Below are positions 42,766-53,280 of a stretch of DNA of 64,000 nt, one piece after another. The position numbers and the translations under genes are program-made. The stretch lies in NCBI GenBank assembly GCA_023078685.1, contig JALGAS010000010.1:930001-994000 (forward strand), given 5' to 3'. Within the stretch, counting starts at the first letter, position 1. Each line of letters begins with the position of its first letter. Source of the DNA: Neopestalotiopsis rosae. Its lineage: Eukaryota > Ascomycota > Sordariomycetes > Amphisphaeriales > Sporocadaceae. The notes beneath the pieces are model-generated. The model was not told the DNA's origin, made no database searches, and saw only the letters and a program-made list of their open reading frames with translations.

Positions 42766-44763
42766 TACACGTTTGTGTCTTTGTAATAATGAGGAGGGCG
42801 GCCACAGCATCCGGCTGGGTCGAAGAATCAGTGGATTGATAAGCGTGTTCATTTAGTCTTTCGTTTTGAAATACCGGAGTTTCTGTCTACATACAAAGGA
42901 GCTGCCTACCACGATACCACAAAAGCAAGGTAGAAGCAAGCTGGTTTGGGGGGTCCTATCATTTTAAGGCGTCTTTGCAGGCTTTGGTTTATTTTTCTTT
43001 ACTGCTGCTTCGGTTCTGAAACTCGCGTCTATGGACAGTCGCATACTACGATCGTTCATGGGCCTATTTCCTAAAATCTCTGGTTGTTTATAGAATCCAA
43101 ATCTACGCCTGGTTGAGGGGCGTCTTGAGGATATTGCAGACAATCGTCACGAACGAGTCGCTTCACCAATACAATAAAGCATTCGTTTGAGCCATCATTA
43201 TTTTCTTGTGCTACCCCTTTCATATGATCGTGAAGAACCTGATACAACGTAACAAACAAATTCGAATCACATGCCAAGGATACGGCAACTGACCACAAAA
43301 CCCTAGGTCCCTCACATAGTCCTCGTAGATGACCCATCTATAGGATCAACAGCACAGTCCACCCTCCTCTTGGGCTTTTATCTCGCTGCTAGATCGTCTA
43401 GCACGCGGGAGATCTCCTTGAGCTCCAGGCGGCACAAATGTCCGCAGACTAAGCTATGTGCTATTAAGCTTATCGAAGCCTGGGGTAAATAAAAAGCAAT
43501 CCTCCCGAAATTTTTTGTTGAATCTCTTGACCCGTAAAATGTCTATCTAGCACAAAGTCAATCACATGGCGTGTTTCGAAGATCGATTTTACTGCGGCAT
43601 GGGGAATTAGACAAAGGTAAGATGATGAGGAAAAGACAACATTTGGTGCTTGATGACACCAAAGCACGTCTAAAATGGCATCCCCATTTTTGGCCACGTT
43701 ACCAAATCGCTTTCAAGTTTGGGCCAGGGACAATTTACACATGCAAGACTTGAGATATTTGTAATTGTTATTATTGTGGCGAGATTTCATTCACATTCGG
43801 TCCTTGTAGGAATGCAGCCAGGAAAGCTTCATCATGGACCCAAACGACATGACAGGATCCAGATTGATCAAACGGGACTTTCAAGGGGCCATGGGGTATA
43901 AGCTTATTGCTGCTTTTCCTCTCCCCTCGGGATATCACAAAGCACGTGGGTTTCCCTTCTTTGGGGAGGGAAACGGCGTTGCCGGTTTTTTGTGGGAACG
44001 CGGTGAAGGATGCCGCAAACTTTGTTAGAACGTGAAAAGGGTCGCTTGGGAGGCTTTGGGAGGGCACATGGGGCTCCAAGTAATGAAGGGGGAGGGCGGT
44101 GGGCTGATTGGCTTTTGGGACATTTTTAAGCTTTTTCTCTCATCTTTTTTTTGTTGGAGAAAGAGAACAGAAGTGCTGAGATAGATAGAGTTTCCCGCCA
44201 TAAGTGGGCGATCTGGTTTTGTCTATGGTTATACTCGGGGAGGACGACAGCTGGTTGGGCAGAATAAGAGTTGTTGGACTTCGGGGGAAAGAGGATATAC
44301 ATCACGTGTCATTGGCTTTTTGTCTACTTCAGCCCTGATCACCGGGTTCGCCATAAGCGAGTCATTTGAGCCTCCCTTTTCCCCGAGCCATGGCAGTAGT
44401 CTTGGTGCTGGACTAATGCAAATCAGCTGTGCTCGTAGTGATGGGCGTGGTATGTTCAGACCTGCCGCGCCAACGAGATTGCAGGGGCTAGGCAAAGTCT
44501 ATTCGCAGCCTCTCTGTCTAGGAGGAAGATGATGCGGCTGAACTATATATTGCACTTGGTATAAGAATGGTCCAGACGCAAGTTGACACATTCACTAGCT
44601 CATGGACTAGGTCAGAGGCCTCTTCTGGATGTAGATTTATGCCAGCACAAGACGGCATTATTGATCATTTCTTCGTATGCTATACATGTTCGAACATGTA
44701 ATTCAATTATACTAGGTGAATTGCCTGACATTATCCAAATATGCGAGACATGTGAGTGCCCAT
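42766..44763. other. intergenic spacer
   Basis: Short ORFs only (for example 43834-44028). T-rich and G-rich runs near 44020-44170. Nothing recognisable. Confidence 0.5.
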
Positions 44764-45062
44764 TTAATCACCGCGTGTCTGATTCTCACATCCAGGGCCT
44801 AGATGAAGGAGCTGTTGTCAGTTTTGCTGCTCATTTCACCAGTTGTCAAGTAGGACAATAACCAGATCAGAACGTACAGGCTTCGATGCCTTCATCGAGA
44901 ATGAGCTCTCGTGCATCAATTTCTGAGTTCATGTGTCAGTTTGAGATCTATCTTCCATGAGCGCGTTTAGAAGTATTACTCACCATTTGTCACTGGTGAG
45001 GCCAGGACATGAGCCATATTGGCCGCCAGGAAAGCAATCAAGAACTTGGGCAGGAACATCAT
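44764..45062 (-). CDS. candidate small secreted peptide precursor
   Basis: Exons 45062-44984, 44922-44878 and 44798-44764, joined at GTGAGT/CTCAG and GTACGT/TCTAG sites with consistent phase, give 52 aa. Residues 1-22 are a good signal peptide (MMFLPKFLIAFLAANMAHVLA). The mature part is about 30 residues, acidic, ending in EACPGCEN and a polar tail. Two introns in such a short gene are typical of small secreted fungal proteins. No known family; it is not an obvious pheromone precursor, since no repeated KR/KEX2-flanked unit is present. Models ending further downstream are possible. Confidence 0.38.
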
Positions 45063-45833
45063 TTTGGTGGTGATTGTCCGAGATATCGAGTCCAAAGATA
45101 TATGAGTTTTGATTGTGCAAGGGAGAAGGTAATGAATATGGACTGTGAACCAAAACCTTGACTTTTTTTGCGTGATCAGATGTATTTATGTTTGCTTTGT
45201 CTCCCTCGCTTTGTCGAAAAGTACCAAGCCGCGTAATGATAGCCTCTGGAATTCTGCTCATACAAGATGGCAGAATAGATGAACATGCACATGTAGAAGG
45301 TAGGAAAACTAGAATACTCACTTGCAACATCATGTGCAGATAGCGCCTGGCTGCCTAGACGCTCTGGCTGGGGTTCCGATATGAAACAATCAACTGTCAA
45401 TATGCCTCTTGGGATGTACGATTGATGATTGGTTGTGAGGCGCAATAAAGATGCTTGCTCAGCCTCGCCAGTTCCGCTGCGAATCCATGCATTGCTGCCA
45501 GACAGGTTCTGCGGGTAGAGCTTGGCAATGTTCGGCACTTCGACAGTGAGTTGTTCCATTGGTCAACATGTTCAATACCCATGACAGCTCACCGAAAATA
45601 TTGACGGATATATTGCTCGGATGTCCCCAAAACGTTTGTTCATGTTGTACAATAATGTTGATCAATGGTTCTTCTCGCGGAGAGCCTTATTGTGCACGAC
45701 CAATGCAGGGCGAAGGCAGACTGCGACTGAGCGCTTCGCTGTTACCCCATGGTGTCACATTCTGTCGTTTCCCGCATGATATCTTTCATTCCTCTAGCTT
45801 CACAGCCTCACCAACATATTATTAACTGCATTT
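45063..45833. other. spacer with possible minus-strand exons
   Basis: A minus-strand frame beginning MEQLTVEVPNIAKL at 45559 stays protein-like to about 45326, where GTGAGT could be a donor. An upstream frame around 45590-45665 could splice to it. No family is recognised and I cannot assemble a full gene. Confidence 0.3.
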
Positions 45834-46115
45834 TTACTTTCCCTCTTTTCCGCCGACTAGTAAAGTCTTAGGTGCATTTGATCCCACGACCCGGCCTCGA
45901 GTTGCACACAGTCCATCCGACCTTCGCTCGGACCCGGTAATGTATGAAGAAGTCTGATATGTCTTGAGATGGTCCTTTGCGACTGCATAAAGCGTCTGGA
46001 GCTGATGTAACACGACGCAAGGCAAATAACGATCATTGGGTTGCATTTTGTGTGCTGCAATATCAGATGCCGCATTGTATAACGACCAGCACTGAATAAC
46101 AAAGGACTTGATCAT
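45834..46115 (-). CDS. uncertain ORF downstream of the Rid gene
   Basis: A 93-aa frame from ATG 46115, protein-like in composition (helical IAAHKMQPNDRYLPCVVLHQLQ, then a polar tail). An acceptor-like ACTAG just upstream in the same frame suggests it could be the last exon of a larger gene whose upstream exons I could not place. No domain recognised. Confidence 0.3.
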   Translation of the reverse strand: MIKSFVIQCWSLYNAASDIAAHKMQPNDRYLPCVVLHQLQTLYAVAKDHLKTYQTSSYITGSERRSDGLCATRGRVVGSNAPKTLLVGGKEGK

Positions 46116-46338
46116 GGGCAATTGATAGCAGGGGGACTAGTCTCCTTATAGGCCTCATGAATTTGTATTCATTTTTCATGTCGGTTGGTATAATCTGCCG
46201 GATATTCATGGCTATGCCGTTTTGTGCGGAGCTGTACAGCCGGTGAGGCTGGCCATGGAATCCGTAAAGAAAGCAACGCCTGGAAAAAGCATCCAAGTGA
46301 GCGATGCGCTCCGACTGAAGGATGACAACTCAGTTGAG

Positions 46339-46794
46339 CTAGTGCACGATGGCCGAAACCTCGCATTCATAGAGAATGGCCTTCTTGGCCAGACTCGCCA
46401 CTCCTACGACCGTGTCAGGAGGTCGATGACCATCGGCCTCCTTATCCATGAATTCCATCCATGCTTCTCCCCAACCACGATCCACCACATCCAGACGGTC
46501 CGTCTCTGGATCTCCTGTCTCCTTGACGATGTAGTGCCGGACGTGCACGATATCGCGGGGCGTTGCTCCAGCCGCGGCGAGACAGGCCTTGATGTTGGCG
46601 TACGCCTGGGGTGCCTGGCCTCTGATGGTCTCTGAGACGAAAGCACCCTTGGAGTTGACCCCAATCTGCCCGGCAAGGGTGATGAGCTTGCTAGTTGGAA
46701 GGAGAGGCGTCACGGCAACGTGTTTATACGTCGGAGGTGGCGGGGATACTCCCGCGGGGTCGAAGGCGTGGGGTTGATTGTTCTTGCTGGCCAT
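46339..46794 (-). CDS. RidA/YjgF/UK114-family protein
   Basis: An intronless 151-aa frame. The core is typical: LAGQIGVNSKGAFV near residue 42, QAYANIKACLAAAGATPRDIVHVRHYIV in the middle, and VVGVASLAKKAILYECEVSAI at the C terminus, i.e. the trimeric chorismate-mutase-like Rid fold. RidA enzymes hydrolyse reactive enamines/imines formed by PLP enzymes. The Arg that begins the C-terminal R-x-x-V-x-V motif in RidA proper (Arg105 in E. coli) is not seen; the aligned stretch reads D-T-V-V-G-V. This member may therefore belong to another Rid subfamily with a different substrate. It is followed upstream by a COMT and an APH-like gene on the same strand. Confidence 0.83.
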   Translation of the reverse strand: MASKNNQPHAFDPAGVSPPPPTYKHVAVTPLLPTSKLITLAGQIGVNSKGAFVSETIRGQAPQAYANIKACLAAAGATPRDIVHVRHYIVKETGDPETDRLDVVDRGWGEAWMEFMDKEADGHRPPDTVVGVASLAKKAILYECEVSAIVH

Positions 46795-47614
46795 ATTTTG
46801 CGATGACTTGTGGTACTATAATTGCAGTGAAGATGGTCAGCCTGCAACAATGCCGCGATACCCTCCTAGCTTTATGAAGTGGATGAGTGGATCTTGAACA
46901 GCTTGCGTGAGGTTAAGATTGCAGTGAAGTGGTGGTAGTATTCTTGTTGCGGACATGCATTCATGCTGACTGCATCAGCACGCCCACTTTGGGAATAGCG
47001 TTAAGTGTGTTGAAAGTCTGAGCCTGCAAAGGTTCACGAGCTTGAAGACGTTGTAGGTATTAAAATTGCAGTGAAAAAAGATGGAGGGGGCGGACTTTTG
47101 ACACTTGCATGACACTCGCAGAGCCTCAACTCAGGCGTTAGTAACAGGTGAAAGTGAGGTCCTGATGTATGAGAGCATCAGCAACTAATGAAAGGTGTGT
47201 TGTTGCTTGTTTTGAGGACCAGAACTAGGTTATATAGTTTGGAGGCAGGTTCTGAGCATAGGTATTTGTCCAATTTGTCAACTCGTCCCGTCATACGGAT
47301 ATATGAGTTCCATTTGCCCTAGGTTTCTGCATTATGGGTATGATATGTCATCAATCACAATTTGTCAACTACAGATCCTCAGTTGCAATTACAGACGGGC
47401 TTGAGTTTTCCCATCTAATTGATAGGTATACCGTATGCCCAAGTGCATACCAAAGCCTAAAGTAGAGCACGGCATGGTTGCTTACACATGTACTAGTTCC
47501 ATGCTCAACATGTCTTCTTTTATTCGTTTTGAGTAACGCGCCGGATTAGGTGCGCCGCTAACATTGATTGTATTCGCCCATTGCTCCACTTCCATACATA
47601 GGTATACATCATTC
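46795..47614. other. spacer between Rid and COMT genes
   Basis: Promoter of the Rid gene and 3' flank of the COMT gene. The phrase TTGCAGTGAA recurs (near 46823, 46921 and 47064), a possible short dispersed motif. No gene seen. Confidence 0.45.
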
Positions 47615-48617
47615 CTAGCCACTGACCTTTACACATCTTGAGACTTCTAGAGCATCCTGAATAGTGTTACACGCAGACCAATTATATCAAAGGAGACCGG
47701 CAGAGACGATGATATAAGGGAAAGGAACGAAGAGAAACCATGGGAATCAGTACTCACCGGTTCTCCACTCGGCTCCCATCCCTCGATGAACTGTGTCTCA
47801 TATACCAGTTCAGGGTTTCCTTTTGGTTCTTCTGTGGCAGCATCATAACGCTCTCTCTTTTGCTCTACTGTGCTTCGAACGTACTCGAGGTACACGGGAT
47901 TGCCCGGCATGACGACTTTAGTATGTCAATATACATTGCGAAACTGAGGCAAACGCTGGTTTCTCACCATTATCCGCAATACATACTGATCCCGGCTTGA
48001 CCAGACCAAGCTCTTCGGCCACTTTCAGATCGGGTGTATATAGCGGTTTAGTATGGTCAATGAACAAGAGATCAATGTGCTCAAGCGTGCGATTTCCATG
48101 TAGTCGCCTGAGTGCATCCGCGCTCGACTCGACAATAATGTTAACAAAGTCGCCGAGCCCGGCCAAGTCGACCAGCAGCGTGGCAATAGCGCCGTACTCG
48201 GGGTTCTGCTCCAGGCTGTAGTACCGCTTGCCGCCCACGGCCCGGGCGGCGGCGCCAAACGCAATGGCCGAGTAGCCGACGTAGCCGCCGAGCTCTACCA
48301 TGGTCTCGGGCTTGACGTTGTGGATTATGTCAATGATCGTCTTGGACTTGTATTCGCCGACGTTCATGAGGTACTTTTCCGCCTTGCCGTACTCGTCAAT
48401 GGCGTCTAGGACCCTCTGTGGATGGCCTCGCATCTCTTCGAGTCTGGGGTGGTTGAAGATCCAGTGGAGGAGGGCAATCTCGCGACCATCGTTGCACTGA
48501 TGTAGTGTTGTAAGTATACAGCCAGGGAGGAAGGGCTGGTGGAAGGCGACTTACGAATACTTTCCCCATGGGCTGGTATGTCTCGCCATCAAAGACCCTT
48601 TGCTGAGCGTCAGCCAT
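47615..48617 (-). CDS. catechol O-methyltransferase-like SAM methyltransferase
   Basis: Exons 48617-48555, 48496-47968, 47915-47758 and 47656-47615, joined in frame with GT-AG borders, give 263 aa. The SAM-binding loop is VELGGYVGYSAIAFG. An acidic residue follows in YSLEQNPEYG. The catechol-type metal site is visible as FIDHTK and CIADN (Asp, then Asp-Asn). The last exon ends DALEVSRC, which aligns with the usual COMT C terminus and supports the final splice. Such enzymes transfer a methyl group to a catechol hydroxyl using Mg2+; fungal members act in aromatic catabolism or secondary metabolism. A TATATAG on the minus strand (48744-48738) lies 121-127 bp upstream of the ATG. Confidence 0.85.
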
Positions 48618-48737
48618 TTTAAAAGTACAGTGCTCTGCTTTCGTATACGATTGCTTTCTACAAATTCGCGAAACACAGAAATTTGAGAACAACGTAGAAG
48701 CCTGTAATGAATTGACTTGAACACCTGGTGATCTTCT

Positions 48738-48744
48738 CTATATA
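48738..48744 (-). promoter_or_regulatory. TATA box of the COMT gene
   Basis: TATATAG on the minus strand, about 121-127 bp upstream of the COMT start codon. Confidence 0.5.
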
Positions 48745-49080
48745 CTCTCATTCTTCCAGCGAAAGAATGCATAGCCATATACACCAAGACGGAATGTCGT
48801 GTATGCCAGGCAAGGAATGGATGCAATACAACACTGTGGTGGGGTATTGAGACTCGGAAACTACTCTACGTGCATGCCCAGACATCTGTAGTTGTGACTT
48901 GATTGAACCGTGATGTTCGTTTGCATTGATAATGATTTGGAGGTTCTAGAAGAGGCAGGTCTGATCCTGATTCGTCAGCTTGCAGGTCAACTGCCGTTGA
49001 AGAATCCAGGCACATGAAGAGCTCTTAGGTAAGACAGACCAGCATTCCAACATTCGAGGAAAGATTGATTTGATCTGGGA

Positions 49081-50536
49081 TCAAGCATCGAGATCATTCA
49101 GAAGTGCCGCCAACTTTTCGGTGGCAGTCTTGAATGCCGGCTCAAGCTTCCCCTGTCTCCGCAGCCTCTCGATTGCGCGCTCGTTTCCGAGCCTTGAAGG
49201 ACAGAGTGCGTCCTCCAGTTCCATCAGTTGTCTCAACCGGTCAATACCAGCGATAGAAGATGGTCGAATGGCACCTCTTGCCGCCAGTGCCGCATCCCAG
49301 GCCTGAGCCACCTGCCATTTGGTATTTTCCTCGTCAAAAAGAGACTCGATCACGTTGTCGAATTTGCCCGTCACAACCGCCGTAACCATATTGTCATTAT
49401 TTGACCGTAAACCGCCGCCGATATCCCATAGTCCCGTGAAGAACTCGTGAGAAGGATGCGCAACCCACGAGAAGTCAAAATCCAGCAAGGCTGTTATGCG
49501 GCTGGTGGTCTTGTCGTACAGGAAGTTATTCAAGGCTATACGCAACGTCAGTCATGGAATTTCAACACGAAAAGAAAGACACTGGAGAAGGATTGCTGAT
49601 TAGTGGTTTGGGGGGTCTTACTGAAATCGCCATGTATCAGCGTTCTCTGGGTAGTGTCCACCCCTCCAATCAACTTCGCAACTCTCGCATCAACAAGTAG
49701 CTCGTCAATACGAACACGAAGACCGCTTTCCTTCCAGCCTTCAGGACAGAACTTTTCTCAGCATCATGCAATTGCTGACGGAATCGCGACATCCAAAGTT
49801 CCGTGTAGTCTCTCCACGGCCCGGCAGGCAAGATGGACATTTGCCCACCAATGATCTGACCTTGACTGTCAAAATGTCATTCCCCCGAGATGTCCCTCGA
49901 GTTGGGAAGGAAGGGATGTCTTTTGAAGGGCAGTCAGTACATCGGCGACTTGTTCAATCACACCGAGCTTCTGCGACAGTTCCATGGCCGGAAATTGTTC
50001 ATCGAGATTCGCACCGGGCATGAATTCACACATCGTGCACCCGAAACCGGCCTCACCAGACACCTCTGGCTGTCGACATGGTTCCCACGCGTATATCTCG
50101 GGTATGATGCTGGCCAAATTGGGATGATGCGTCGACAAATGATCGCGAAAAAGTGCTTGTGCAGCTACTTCGTTCTCCACGCGGTGGGCATTGTTCAAGC
50201 CATTGGCACGAGGATTGCTCAATCGCATGATCATGGTTGAGACGTCCGACGTGGAAGGCGCCAAGGTGCCAGGCCGACGAGTTTCATCAGCACCGAAAGT
50301 GTCCGCGTGCAGAGGAGATGACAGCTCTATCTTGTATATGAAGTTATTGTATGGAAAAGGACAGTCTTCATCATACTCGACGGGCGTCACCGCTTTCGCC
50401 TAGGGGAACTGGTAAGAACAAATATCTCAGGGTCCGGACTTGAACGACTCACTTCAAGTCGATAGGCGTTCAGAATGGATGTAATGACATCCAGACGTCT
50501 CTGGAAGCCTTCATGATTGATCTTGGTGTCAGCCAT
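49081..50536 (-). pseudogene. aminoglycoside-phosphotransferase (APH)-family kinase, two compensating frameshifts
   Basis: Exon 1 50536-50453 joins in phase 0 to an exon starting at 50399, and the last exon carries LNNFLYD, then the catalytic-loop end LLDFDFSWVAHP, to a stop at 49081. The Brenner motif HGDF lies just before an intron (donor GTAAGA). APH-fold proteins phosphorylate small molecules or act as fungal kinase-like proteins of unknown substrate. The frame breaks twice: one extra base in a four-T run (minus strand of 49871-49874) and one missing base in a four-A run (49753-49756). Between them about 115 nt are readable only in a shifted frame, and after the second shift the original frame returns with good homology. 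This is either a recent pseudogene or assembly error. A TATAAAT at 50614-50608 lies 72-78 bp upstream of the ATG. Confidence 0.72.
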
Positions 50537-50607
50537 CGCTGAGATGGAGAGTATTAAGTTTATTCAGAATTGTCTAGCTGACGGATCTAGGGGGCAGTTT
50601 TGTGGGT

Positions 50608-50614
50608 ATTTATA
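50608..50614 (-). promoter_or_regulatory. TATA box of the APH-like gene
   Basis: TATAAAT on the minus strand, 72-78 bp upstream of the start codon. Confidence 0.5.
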
Positions 50615-51410
50615 TTGTTCTGAGATCTATAGGACTTGAAAGAAGATACTTGTGTGATGTAAAGAAGGAGTGATGGGTGTCACGCTCGATAGTAGAACAT
50701 TCGTCAGCAGAATGTGAAGAGATTATCATGCTTGGCTCTATACTCTCGGCATGCGTAATACCGGCTCTGATAGGCCAGAAGAATCAGGCAACAGCACATG
50801 GTCTTACAAATGTAGTGCAGTGCAAGCCGCCGAAGAAGTAACATCATAGATAACCGCGGTGCGGCAGAGCAATCGAATCGCGGGGTGTTACGGCAAAGCC
50901 ATGACTGATCGGGAGCATCGTCCGAGACTGCCGTGAAGGTATTTTATACCGTGGAATCATCAACTTGTGCTGTACAAGTTCAGATTCGGGACACAAAGGC
51001 GCATCTATGATCGAGTGCGGACTAGTAGATAACCATGCGGTATCATTATGACTTGGAAATGTTGTGATTCAGAATTTTGGAGTATAATGGGCTTGTTGAA
51101 GGTACGTGATTGGAGCACTACATATGTAGCTAGGCCGGTACGTAGGTACCTAGGGAGGCACTCTATAGGTTAAGGCGGAAAAACCTATGTCCACCTTGGT
51201 ACCCCACGATTCCAATGATCCAATGTGCCCGTCCCAGCTCAGGTTATCCCCCCCACCCTCCACAATTCCACATTTGTCGAAGCACCAGTGTGCAGGCCAA
51301 AGTAATCCGCGACCAGGAGGAGCTTGCGATTACCACGACTACGACCACGTCGCCCATACAACAGCAGCAGCATCCGACTTCATCAGCCTCCGTCCTCTGC
51401 TTCCCTAAAC
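50615..51410. other. divergent spacer between the APH-like gene and SRP54
   Basis: Promoter region for both neighbours. The 200 bp before SRP54 are rich in C, A and CAG. No gene seen. Confidence 0.5.
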
Positions 51411-53045
51411 ATGGTTCTTCAAGATCTCGGCCGGCGCATTAGCACGGCCTTGCACGATGCTACTCGTGCGCCCAATCTCGATGAGAAGGTACAGTCTCTT
51501 TGCTGAAGCGAACCGCCACCCAAGTTTGCCCCTCCACCTACTAACCCGCCATGTGTGTCCTCACAGGCCTTCAAGGCTATGCTCAACGAGATCTCCCACG
51601 CCCTCCTCGAAGCCGACGTCAACGTGAAGCTTGTCAGCAAGCTCTCCAATTCGATAAAATCACAGGTCAACTTCAAAGACCTGCCACCCGCCGTCAACAA
51701 GAAGCGCCTCATTCAAAAAGCCGTCTTTGATGAGCTGGTCAAGCTCGTCGATCCCCATGCCGAACCTTTCAAGCCCAAGAAGGGCAAGTCCAATGTCATC
51801 ATGTTCGTCGGTCTGCAGGGTGCCGGTAAAACGACGACATGTACCAAGCTGGCGCGACACTACCAGGCCCGTGGATTCCGCGCTTGCTTGGTGTGCGCCG
51901 ATACCTTCCGTGCCGGTGCCTTCGATCAGCTTAAGCAAAACGCCGTCAAGGCCAAGATCCCGTACTATGGTTCCCTCACCGAGACGGACCCTGCCGTCGT
52001 GGCCAGGGACGGTGTCGAGAAATTCAAGAAGGAGCGCTTCGAAGTCATCATTGTCGATACCTCCGGAAGACATCGACAAGAGTCTGCGCTATTCCAAGAA
52101 ATGATGGATATCCAAACTGCCGTCAAGCCCGACGAGACCATCATGGTTCTCGACTCGTCTATCGGTCAACAAGCCGAGTCGCAAGCCAAGGCGTTCAAGG
52201 AAGCTGCCGATTTCGGAGCCATTATCATCACCAAGACGGATGGTCATGCCAGCGGTGGCGGTGCCATATCAGCCGTTGCTGCGACACATACACCAATCGT
52301 GTTTATCGGTACCGGAGAGCACATGCTGGATCTCGAACGATTTGCGCCACAACAGTTTGTCAACAAGCTATTAGGCATGGGAGATATGGCAGGACTGGTC
52401 GAGCACGTACAATCCCTGAAGCTGGATCAAAAGGACACCATCAAGCACATTACCGAGGGTATCTTTACAGTGAGGGATCTGCGGGATCAATTGGGCAACA
52501 TTATGAAGATGGGCCCCTTGTCCAAGATTTCGGGCATGATTCCTGGAATGGCCAATCTGCCTGGTATGGATCAGATGGACAACGAGGAGTCTAGCGCCAA
52601 GCTCAAGCGAATGATTTACATCTGCGACAGCATGACCGAGAAGGAACTCGACAGCGACGGCAAGATGTTTGTCGAACAACCTACCCGAGTCGTGCGTGTG
52701 GCTCGTGGCAGCGGCGCCAGTGTGAGAGAAGTTGAAGAACTCCTCACCCAGCAACGGATGATGGCTGGCATGGCCAAGAAGATGGGAGGCAACATGAAGA
52801 ACATGCAGCGCGCACAGCAAGCCATGGGTGGCGGTAACAAGGCACAACAGATGGCAGCTATGCAGAAGAGGTTACAAAGCATGGGTGGAGCCGGTGCTGG
52901 AGGCATGCCAGACATGGCCAGTCTAGCCAAAATGTTTGGTGGAGGTGGCGGCGGTATGCCGGGCGGTATGGATATTCAAAACATGATGAAGTCAATGGGT
53001 ATGGGCGGTATGATGGGAGGCGGTGGAAGAGGTGGCAGAAGGTGA
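51411..53045 (+). CDS. SRP54: signal recognition particle 54-kDa subunit
   Basis: Exon 1 51411-51488 and exon 2 51567-53045 (78-nt intron, phase 0) give 518 aa, close to the usual ~500-540. The N domain starts [10 protein letters not shown]. The G domain has [37 protein letters not shown] and [11 protein letters not shown]. The M domain includes GMIPGMANL and a Met/Gly-rich C terminus ending [12 protein letters not shown]54 binds signal sequences and SRP RNA and, as a GTPase with the SRP receptor, delivers ribosomes to the ER. The expected reading frame and motifs are all intact. Confidence 0.96.
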
Positions 53046-53280
53046 TGAGCTTCCCAAAGTTTCCATTCCTAGCTTCTGATGGCGATATATTGCTCTTCAG
53101 AATCATCCACGAAAACTGATAGCTAGACTGGTTATGATAGCATGGCATGGCGTTACGGGTCGTTTATAACATGACGAGGCAAGAAAAACCAATACAAATA
53201 CAAATAATGCTCTATCCAAAAATGTATTTCTTTATCGCAAGATTTGATCAGTTCTGCTGGCGGTTCATTCGTCCCAAGAA

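Noticed and set aside
45176..45559. 127-codon minus-strand ORF as a complete gene
   Set aside because: Part looks protein-like, but the downstream third reads through a likely donor site and no full gene could be built; kept only as a note in the spacer entry.
46222..46635. 137-codon plus-strand ORF
   Set aside because: Largely antisense to the Rid-family gene.
51660..52079. 139-codon minus-strand ORF
   Set aside because: Shadow of the SRP54 G domain.
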